A DNA stretch of 5,519 nucleotides from Gammaproteobacteria bacterium (GTDB taxonomy: Bacteria > Pseudomonadota > Gammaproteobacteria > JABABF01): positions 1 to 5,519 of the forward strand of contig JABABF010000285.1 of assembly GCA_014238345.1 (NCBI GenBank). Direction: 5' to 3'. How positions within the stretch are numbered: the stretch's first letter is position 1; every line of letters begins with the position of its first letter. Of this stretch, positions 1-5,367 are shown piece after piece. The translations under genes were made by a program, and so were the position numbers. Under the pieces are notes generated by a model. It was given only the letters and a program-made list of their open reading frames with translations. It had not been told where the DNA came from and ran no database searches.

Positions 1-1
1 G

Positions 2-859
2 ACACTACTGCCAGCTGGCATCGACAATAGCACTCAAACCGTGACCATAAGGGATGCTGGGTTTGGTTTTCAGACGAGTCTTTACTATGATCATGTGGCG
101 GTTGTCGGTGAGCGACTGGAGCTCAGTGCTCCATCGCCATCGGGGCTACGCCCGGGCGAGGTGTTCAGTGTGTTGCCAGTTGCTGTCGATAGTGCTGGTA
201 ATGTGGATGAGGATTACCGCCCGAGTCAGTCATCGTTGAGTGTGACAGTGATGCAGCAGAGCGATGGCGGCACAGTGCCGCTACCTGTAGTGGTGGTCGG
301 GACTTCGACTGCTACAGATTCGGTGCGGTTGCGTTTAGGTCAGTCTCTGAATGTGGTGGATAACAGCACCCTGACGCTGACGGTGAGTGATACGCTGTAC
401 TACAACTTCCGTCATTTTGAGGTGTCCACGCCCTTAGTTTCCGTCCTGTCACACACGGTTTCTGGTCAGGTGAACTCGCGTATCAACATCGTTGCTACGC
501 GGCTTTCAGTGGTCGACCCGCCGGCAGTTGTGCATGCTGGAGTAGGCTTTTCCTTGGTGATTGAGCCAACAGATATTTATAACAATGTGGATGCAGATAT
601 TGCGGCCTTTGCCATTTCTTCCACCACGACGTTGAGTGTTGCAAACCCGCACACGCCCTTAGCGCAACCCTCAGGCCACTTAGGGCAGATCAGCTTGACA
701 AGTGGAGACATCACCATTCAGGTAGCCAATGATCCAGCTGTTAACAACGGTGCTCTTGCCACACTACTGACGGGTGATGATGGTGAGCTGTTCACATTGC
801 AATTCAGCCAGGGCGACTTGGAGGGTCGTGTGCAAATAGAGATTGGTCTAATCGCTGAG
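2..859 (+). repeat. Partial unit R0 and long units R1 and R2
   Basis: R0 (2-112) is the second half of a unit: a DNST signature at 23-34, then strands ending HVAVVGE. R1 (113-499) has DSAGNVDED at 188-214 and DNST at 359-370. R2 (500-859) has DIYNNVDAD at 572-598, where Asn replaces the usual Gly. R1 and R2 are the longest units (128 and 119 residues from signature to signature, against about 99 in the core). R1 carries extra residues after LYYNF (about 410-470). R2 has an extra Pro/His-rich stretch (about 643-680) and an Asn/Ala/Leu-rich stretch (about 727-780). R2 lacks a clear second signature. The extra segments look like surface-loop insertions. Confidence 0.75.
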
Positions 860-3800
860 CTGATGCGTCTTAGTGCGCCAGCTGAGGTGGTGGCCACGCG
901 GCGCTTTGATATTACAGCCAGTTTCTTTGATGCTGTGGGCAATGCAGCTACTGGCCATCAGCTGAGTGCAGCAGCTCAGGTGGTTTCACTTAGTCCGGGC
1001 GTTAGTATCTCCCTTCTTTATGTCAGCACCAATGTATTGACGGTGCGCCTGTCAGAGGCTGTGGATAACAGCACCGCCACCATCAGCGTCAGCGATGTAG
1101 GGCTGTTGGGAGAATTGCGTGGTGAGACAGAGGTGTTGGTGCGGGTGCACTTCAGCGGTTTCGAAGTGAGTGCGCCATCGCCAGTCACAGTATTGGAGCC
1201 CTTTGATGTCTCGGTGGTTTTTGAGGATGCAGCAGGCAATATTGATGTTGATGCCAAGTTGTTCAGCACGACGACTGTTCAAGTGAGAGAAAGTAGCATT
1301 AGCAGTGCTGATATCGTGGTGAACTCGATTAGTACCACGACGCTATCAGTGACTTTGTTGCGTGGCATTGATAACACGACTGTGACTTTTGATGTGGGGG
1401 CGCACTATTTGGAGTTGGTGGACGCTACGGTGGCAGTTCGGGTGGTGGGCACGGCGCTGTTGGCATCGGCACCATCGCTAGTGACACCTGACACTCCCTT
1501 TCTAGTCGAGGTGGGCTTTGTTGATGCCAACGGCAATATTGATGAGGATCTGTACTATCTTGCAGAGGCGGTCGACACCACGCTGACAGTTACCGTTTTG
1601 GCCACGCTCTTAGATACCTCCCCTAATCAAGCTGGGCCGATGGTGACCGTGCAGGATGCGGTGTTGGACGGTCAATTGATTGATATATTAGTGGAGCGTT
1701 CAGGCTTCCTGTCAGATACCCTGAGTGTGACCATGGATGTACAGGCTCTTGCTCTGTCGATCAGTGCTCCGTCTACTGGAACCGTCGGCACTGCTTTCAC
1801 GGTGGATGTGCAGGGTGTGGATGCCTATGGCAACATTGATGAAGACTTCGCGTTGTCGCCGCTGAGCCGCAATTTGTCCTTTAATGCATTCGACGGGCAA
1901 GGCGTGGCGATTTCCACATCAGAGTATAGTTTTGCTCGGGCGACCGATCGTTCTCTGTGGGTCAATATCCATGTATTTGACGATACCACAACGGCGGTGC
2001 TGAGCCTTGACGACGGTGCGCTTCTAGGCTTGTCGACGGTCGACGTACTGATGGATGTACTCGCAGATCGCCTGGCGATTAGTGGCTCTAATGCCCTGAT
2101 AACGGGGCGACCTTATAAATTTCAATATACGGCGACCGACGCCAATGGCAACCGTGACACGGATTACAATGTTGCAGCTACAGAGGTGGCGCTGAGTATT
2201 TCGCGCAATGCTGAGATCAGCATCTCTACTGCTAACGGCAGCTTTGAGGTGATACGAGCTATTGACGGTGCTGCGGTGACGTTTACTGCTGGTGCGGGTC
2301 AGCTAGTTGGCTCCCACCATGCGGAGATTTATGTGACTTCCTCCAAGCTATACGCTACAGCGTTGAGCAATATATTGATCCCCGGTCTCGGCGTTGGGAT
2401 CAGCTATGTGGGCTTGGATACTTATGACAATGTAGATCTGGATTCGGATTCTGAACAGGTTCTGTTAGAGGTGGTGGATAGTACGGGTGCCGCCAGCATC
2501 GGTTATGCGGTGTTTGACTCCTTTGTGTTGCTCTATGCAACTGATGCCACGGATGGTGCCGAAGTGTCGGTACGCCTGAATATAGACGATCTCCTAGGCG
2601 AGGTGAGTGGTGAATTAGAGCCGGGTAATGTGCTGCACTTCACGGTCGATGTGGTGGCGACCCGCATTGATATCAACGCACCGCTGGTTATTTCGCCTGG
2701 GGATGTCGCCCAGATCAATTATCTGCTGTACGATCATATTGGCAATGTGGATACTGATGGTGGTCAGGTCTCACTGACTTTGGAAAACTTCAACGGTAGC
2801 TATACCTTCATTAGCGATAATACGAGTAGTAACCTAGTGGTGACGCAAGCGACGGATGGTGAGACCTTGCGCCTTGTCGCCAGCAGTGGCGGTATCAGTG
2901 CAATAGCAGAGATTTTGGTGGACGTACAGGCAGATCAGCTGCGCTTGCAGTTGCCAGCGGCGGCCTATATCTCCGACCCATTTGTATTCAGTTTGGATGC
3001 TGTGGATGGCTATGGCAATATCGACTCGTCATGGCGCATTTCCTCTAGTGTGGTACTGGATAATTCTACGGGTTCACTGTTCTACTTTGGGCCTAGGCGG
3101 TCGGACGGTGCAATGGCAGCCATCATCAGTGATCTATCGTACTCGACTAGTGTGGTGGTGGTGGCCACCGACGGCTCATTGACGGGTTCTGATGTTATTT
3201 CCATGCGCGAATCTGGAGATTTCCGTGATGTGGTGGGGCTGAAATTATCATTGCCGGATAGCCCTTCGGGTGCATTGCGCACGGCTAGCACGGTGACGCT
3301 ACTGGTCAACGGCATTGATGAGGGTGGCTTGGTGGACCCCGCCTGGCGACCGGGTAGTAGCTTGACTATTAGTATTGCGGGCGACCCCGATGCTCTTCGT
3401 AGTCGGATATTGCTCAATGGTGAGGTGCAAATCCAGCTGTTGCAAGCCATTGATAATAGCCGCCTGACCTTGGTGGCCACTTATCCAGAGATCAGCACGG
3501 GTATTTTGACGGTGAGTGCCGATGTGCGCAGCGAGTACCTGTCTTTTGATAGCACTAACTATGTGCTGGTGCCAGGGGACGGTCCGGTATCGTTGTCTGC
3601 TCTGTCAGGGGTTGATAGCCGTGGCAATATAGATGCGGACTATAGTGCGCCGGTATCTGGACGTATTGAAGAGGTGGCGCGCACTGGCGGCGAGCTGGCT
3701 ATTGAATTGGTGGACACCTTATCCTTGGCATTGTCGAGCAATCAAGTGGACGATGGAGCCACTGTAGAGTTCCGCTATATAGACACTTCGAATCCCGCTG

Positions 3801-5263
3801 CCGAGATCATCAGTTTGGCATTGTTTGTGACAGTGGATGTGCAGCCGGTTGATCTGGCGCTAGTGCTGGATGGTGATGGGGGTACCGAGGTGGTGGTTGG
3901 CGATACATTCCGAGTGGTCGGCGGGCTGCAGGACAGCTATGGCAATATTGATCTTGACACTGCTTACACGCTCTCTCCAGTGGCTGCACAGTCCCTGTCG
4001 GTGCAGCCTGCTAGCGTGGTCGCCAATACTGCTTATAGTAACGGTGGCTTGCTCATCACGCTATTACAAGCAACTGATCAGGCCACGATTAACCTGTCGT
4101 TGACGGATGGCATCCTAACAGCGCAACTCGATCTGCTTGCCGATGTTGTCGCTGACCAGCTCGCTGTGCAGATGCCAGCGGTGGTTGTGGCTGGACAACG
4201 GGTTAGCGGTCGACTGCAAGCGGTTGATCGCTTGGGCAATGTTGATACCGACCCCGCTATTGATGTGAGCGGTCGACCTGTGGTATTGGCGGGTCTATCG
4301 ACTCCCCATGCCAGCATCAGTGAGGCAGCGGGTGGCTTTATCGACCCTGTGGTAGATGCCAGCGGTGCTTTTGAGCTCTTGATCTATGCCGGGAATGATC
4401 GTCAAGTGTTACAGATTGAGTCGCTGGCTGATGGAGCCTACCCGCTGAGCGGTAGCACTACCTTTGTCTTCGATGTGGTGGCTGATCACCTGTACCTTAG
4501 CGGGCCAGCCGACATCCGTGAAGGGGTGGCTTATGATGTGGTTTTCTTGCCAGTGAGCACCTATGGTGATGTGGATATCGATTTGCTACCAGTGGTGACC
4601 AACAGTAGCGGGGTACTGGTGTTGCGCCCTGATATTGTTGCGCCATCCGCGATACTCGCTCTCTCAAGTAGCGTGCTGAGTGTGCAGAGTTCGGCGACAG
4701 CAGTGTTCGATTTGCTAGTGACACCGTCATCCACCGGGACAGATGTTGTGAGATTCACACTACAGCTGCCTGGGGATGTGGACATCGTCGCCGCAATAAA
4801 CAGCACTAGCACTCTCGCGATTGACTACGCAGGATTTGGCGTGGTGTTGACACCACAGGCTCAGCCAGCCGTTCTCCTCAACTTGGATGGAGCAGGGCAG
4901 GGGCTCAGCGTCAGCGATGCGCTATTGATCGCACGGGTACTCACTCTGGACAGCGAAACCTTGGACAGCGATCCTGGCAAAGTGATTGATGGCTACAACG
5001 ATTTGACTGTTGCAGATGCCGTGCAGATCATCGCCGATGTGCGCAATGAGGTTGAGACCAATCCCGACTTGCTTGATATCAATAGCGATGGCGTGGTGGA
5101 TGAAATTGATGGTGCATATTTGACCACCTACCTCGGGATTCCAGAAGAGTATCGCGCACAATATGCTAATTTCACCCTGAGAAACACCTATGGAATAGAT
5201 AGTGCTATGGCGGATGCGGTGATCGACAAGATAGAAACCTTGATTGCAACGGTGGTTGAGTGA
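2..5263 (+). CDS. Giant tandem Ig-like repeat protein with dockerin-like C-terminus (5' partial)
   Basis: The reading frame is open from the first complete codon (position 2) to TGA at 5261-5263, giving 1753 visible residues. The N-terminus lies outside the window. The GTG at 41 is not a credible start: codons 2-40 continue the frame, encode a DNST signature like those of later units, and no ribosome binding site precedes it. Layout: partial unit 2-112, 15 beta-rich units 113 to about 4675, a non-repeat linker to 4879, and an EF-hand/dockerin-like tail to the stop. The protein has no cysteine, six lysines, three tryptophans and many D, S, T and V residues. No enzyme motif, LPXTG signal, RTX nonapeptide, PEP-CTERM tail or membrane helix is visible. 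Known families with this build (large bacterial surface proteins with Ig-like repeats and calcium sites) suggest an adhesin, stalk or matrix protein, but that role is inferred. The signal peptide and secretion route cannot be judged from here. Confidence 0.9.
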   Translation, partial: TLLPAGIDNSTQTVTIRDAGFGFQTSLYYDHVAVVGERLELSAPSPSGLRPGEVFSVLPVAVDSAGNVDEDYRPSQSSLSVTVMQQSDGGTVPLPVVVVGTSTATDSVRLRLGQSLNVVDNSTLTLTVSDTLYYNFRHFEVSTPLVSVLSHTVSGQVNSRINIVATRLSVVDPPAVVHAGVGFSLVIEPTDIYNNVDADIAAFAISSTTTLSVANPHTPLAQPSGHLGQISLTSGDITIQVANDPAVNNGALATLLTGDDGELFTLQFSQGDLEGRVQIEIGLIAELMRLSAPAEVVATRRFDITASFFDAVGNAATGHQLSAAAQVVSLSPGVSISLLYVSTNVLTVRLSEAVDNSTATISVSDVGLLGELRGETEVLVRVHFSGFEVSAPSPVTVLEPFDVSVVFEDAAGNIDVDAKLFSTTTVQVRESSISSADIVVNSISTTTLSVTLLRGIDNTTVTFDVGAHYLELVDATVAVRVVGTALLASAPSLVTPDTPFLVEVGFVDANGNIDEDLYYLAEAVDTTLTVTVLATLLDTSPNQAGPMVTVQDAVLDGQLIDILVERSGFLSDTLSVTMDVQALALSISAPSTGTVGTAFTVDVQGVDAYGNIDEDFALSPLSRNLSFNAFDGQGVAISTSEYSFARATDRSLWVNIHVFDDTTTAVLSLDDGALLGLSTVDVLMDVLADRLAISGSNALITGRPYKFQYTATDANGNRDTDYNVAATEVALSISRNAEISISTANGSFEVIRAIDGAAVTFTAGAGQLVGSHHAEIYVTSSKLYATALSNILIPGLGVGISYVGLDTYDNVDLDSDSEQVLLEVVDSTGAASIGYAVFDSFVLLYATDATDGAEVSVRLNIDDLLGEVSGELEPGNVLHFTVDVVATRIDINAPLVISPGDVAQINYLLYDHIGNVDTDGGQVSLTLENFNGSYTFISDNTSSNLVVTQATDGETLRLVASSGGISAIAEILVDVQADQLRLQLPAAAYISDPFVFSLDAVDGYGNIDSSWRISSSVVLDNSTGSLFYFGPRRSDGAMAAIISDLSYSTSVVVVATDGSLTGSDVISMRESGDFRDVVGLKLSLPDSPSGALRTASTVTLLVNGIDEGGLVDPAWRPGSSLTISIAGDPDALRSRILLNGEVQIQLLQAIDNSRLTLVATYPEISTGILTVSADVRSEYLSFDSTNYVLVPGDGPVSLSALSGVDSRGNIDADYSAPVSGRIEEVARTGGELAIELVDTLSLALSSNQVDDGATVEFRYIDTSNPAAEIISLALFVTVDVQPVDLALVLDGDGGTEVVVGDTFRVVGGLQDSYGNIDLDTAYTLSPVAAQSLSVQPASVVANTAYSNGGLLITLLQATDQATINLSLTDGILTAQLDLLADVVADQLAVQMPAVVVAGQRVSGRLQAVDRLGNVDTDPAIDVSGRPVVLAGLSTPHASISEAAGGFIDPVVDASGAFELLIYAGNDRQVLQIESLADGAYPLSGSTTFVFDVVADHLYLSGPADIREGVAYDVVFLPVSTYGDVDIDLLPVVTNSSGVLVLRPDIVAPSAILALSSSVLSVQSSATAVFDLLVTPSSTGTDVVRFTLQLPGDVDIVAAINSTSTLAIDYAGFGVVLTPQAQPAVLLNLDGAGQGLSVSDALLIARVLTLDSETLDSDPGKVIDGYNDLTVADAVQIIADVRNEVETNPDLLDINSDGVVDEIDGAYLTTYLGIPEEYRAQYANFTLRNTYGIDSAMADAVIDKIETLIATVVE
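860..2068 (+). repeat. Core units R3-R6 with exact 297-base spacing
   Basis: R3 (860-1156), R4 (1157-1453), R5 (1454-1750) and R6 (1751-2068) share the most regular layout. Their signature codons at 929, 1226, 1523 and 1820 are exactly 297 bases (99 residues) apart. R4 reads DAAGNIDVD, R5 DANGNIDED and R6 DAYGNIDED, close to the consensus. R3 reads DAVGNAATG and has lost the acidic half. Second signatures are clear in R3 (DNST at 1064) and R4 (DNTT at 1370) and weaker in R6 (DDTTT at 1979). Openings are LMRLSAPA, GFEVSAPS, ALLASAPS and ALSISAPS. These units are the best template for building a profile of the family. Confidence 0.8.
2069..3235 (+). repeat. Units R7-R10, alternating short and long spacing
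   Basis: R7 (2069-2344) has DANGNRDTD at 2138. R8 (2345-2662) has DTYDNVDLD at 2417, with Asp in place of Gly. R9 (2663-2935) has DHIGNVDTD at 2732. R10 (2936-3235) has DGYGNIDSS at 3005, with the last acidic residue lost. Second signatures are of the A-x-D-G type: AIDGAAVT near 2261, ATDGAEVS near 2549 and ATDGETLR near 2852. Units are joined by linkers such as DVLADRL, DVVATRI and DVQADQL. Signature spacing varies between 273 and 318 bases. R10 contains a Tyr/Phe/Gly/Arg patch (near 3080-3105) and has no typical linker before R11. Confidence 0.75.
3236..4675 (+). repeat. Units R11-R15, C-terminal part of the array
   Basis: R11 (3236-3535) has a divergent signature, DEGGLVDPAW at 3317, but a good second signature, AIDNSRLT, near 3449. 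R12 (3536-3850) has DSRGNIDAD at 3614. R13 (3851-4156) has DSYGNIDLD at 3932 and ATDQATIN near 4073. R14 (4157-4486) has DRLGNVDTD at 4226. R15 (4487 to about 4675) has STYGDVDID at 4556, with Ser for the first Asp and Asp for Asn, and no second signature. Linkers ADVRSEYL, VDVQPVDL, ADVVADQL and FDVVADHL mark the boundaries. R11 to R13 have slightly longer openings (26-27 residues before the signature instead of 23). R15 looks like a truncated or capping unit; its right edge is a judgement. Confidence 0.75.
4676..4879 (+). other. Non-repeat beta-rich linker domain before the calcium-binding tail
   Basis: These about 68 residues, within the giant coding sequence, lack the repeat signatures. 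They contain alternating hydrophobic segments such as VFDLLVTPSS, DVVRFTLQLPG and FGVVLTPQAQP, so more beta strands are likely. The region may be the second half of unit R15 in diverged form, or a small separate beta-sandwich domain paired with the dockerin-like tail. I could not match it to a named family. It is listed so that this part of the protein is not taken for a regular repeat. Confidence 0.4.
4880..5260 (+). other. Dockerin/EF-hand-like C-terminal region
   Basis: The last 127 residues of the giant protein change from beta-rich to helix-rich and contain three acidic loop-plus-helix segments. The first (from 4880, NLDGAGQGLSVSD, then ALLIARVL) and second (near 4991, DGYNDLTVAD, then AVQIIADV) resemble dockerin loops in their spacing but miss calcium ligands. 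The third, at 5075-5110, reads DINSDGVVDEID. It has Asp/Asn/Asp/Asp at positions 1, 3, 5 and 12 and Gly at position 6, which is the standard dockerin type I calcium loop. It is followed by helix GAYLTTYL. A further 42 residues, ending in a probable amphipathic helix (DSAMADAVIDKIETLI), close the protein. Dockerins bind cohesins in cellulosomes, but similar tails also occur on non-cellulosomal secreted proteins. Here the partner is unknown, and the region may simply be a calcium-folded cap. Confidence 0.65.
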
Positions 5264-5280
5264 GCGTCGATTGTGCACAG

Positions 5281-5309
5281 TGAGGCTCGGTCAACCGGAG
5301 AGCCATTCA
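5281..5309 (+). other. Bulged stem-loop just downstream of the stop codon
   Basis: TGA-GGCTC-GG (5281-5290) can pair with CC (5295-5296), GAGCC (5300-5304) and TCA (5307-5309) around a TCAA loop. This gives ten pairs, interrupted by a 3-base bulge (5297-5299) and a 2-base bulge (5305-5306). It starts 17 bases after the TGA of the giant gene. No run of T follows, so it is not a standard intrinsic terminator. It could protect the 3' end of the message or mean nothing. Confidence 0.25.
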
Positions 5310-5310
5310 T

Positions 5311-5357
5311 CAGCTCCATATATGCTTGTGCCACTATATAGCGAATATTAGGAGCTG
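5311..5357 (+). promoter_or_regulatory. Inverted repeat that could fold over the ribosome binding site of the next gene
   Basis: CAGCTCC (5311-5317) is the perfect reverse complement of GGAGCTG (5351-5357). Inside it, TATATG (5319-5324) can pair with TATATA (5335-5340), the last pair being G-U, leaving a 10-base loop. The right arm contains most of the AGGAG ribosome binding site at 5350-5354, so the folded form would hide it. This is only a pairing seen by eye. The inner stem is weak and the 10-base unpaired bulge on the right side lowers stability. Confidence 0.3.
5350..5354 (+). promoter_or_regulatory. Probable ribosome binding site for the acetolactate-synthase-like gene
   Basis: AGGAG lies 13 bases before the ATG at 5368, which is longer than the usual 5-9. 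There is no better purine-rich site nearer, and the only in-frame alternative start close upstream is a TTG at 5326 with no site of its own. The ATG at 5368 also gives a normal N-terminus for the family. Confidence 0.5.
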
Positions 5358-5367
5358 CAATACTACG

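Larger units (their letters stand above)
2..4675 (+). repeat. Array of 15 diverged Ig-like units plus one partial unit (protein-level repeat)
   Basis: Each unit begins with a strand such as RLELSAPS or ALSISAPS. It then has G-x-x-F-x-V-x-V and the signature D-x-x-G-N-[IV]-D-x-D, usually followed by an aromatic or hydrophobic residue. The first codon of the signature lies at 188, 572, 929, 1226, 1523, 1820, 2138, 2417, 2732, 3005, 3317, 3614, 3932, 4226 and 4556. Spacings in bases are 384, 357, 297, 297, 297, 318, 279, 315, 273, 312, 297, 318, 294 and 330, all multiples of three. The strand pattern and the Asp-Gly-Asn turn recall invasin/intimin-type (Big) and filamin-type Ig domains. Those families usually continue G-N-P-V, whereas here it is G-N-I-D-x-D, so the family assignment is only fold-level. 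The acidic turn probably binds calcium; this is inferred. The right boundary of the last unit is approximate. Confidence 0.85.

Noticed and set aside
54..239. Short + strand frame overlapping unit R1
   Set aside because: It is an out-of-frame shadow of the repeat gene with no recognisable product; the underlying frame carries conserved repeat signatures.
3082..3480. 132-codon open frame on the - strand
   Set aside because: It lies fully inside the repeat-coding frame. Its product is Ser/Thr/Pro/Arg-rich without a recognisable domain, as expected from reading these repeats backwards.
113..4675. RTX or cadherin-type calcium repeats
   Set aside because: There are no GGxGxDxUx nonapeptides and no cadherin LDREE or DxNDN motifs. 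The acidic turn has a different pattern, with Gly-Asn between the Asp residues.
113..4675. CRISPR-like or tandem DNA repeat array
   Set aside because: The periodicity is about 300 bases and exists at the protein level only; there are no short identical repeats separated by unique spacers.
4922..5278. 118-codon open frame on the - strand over the dockerin-like tail and stop codon
   Set aside because: The + strand frame here encodes a clear calcium loop. The antisense product has no family resemblance and no good ribosome binding site was seen.
5281..5320. Intrinsic terminator after the giant gene
   Set aside because: The stem is bulged and is followed by a mixed sequence rather than a run of T. 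It is kept only as a low-confidence stem-loop.
5264..5367. Sigma70-type promoter in the gap (TATATA at 5335 or TATATG at 5319 as -10)
   Set aside because: No acceptable -35 box lies 16-18 bases upstream of either (AGCTCC and CGGAGA are there). AT-rich runs alone do not support a promoter.
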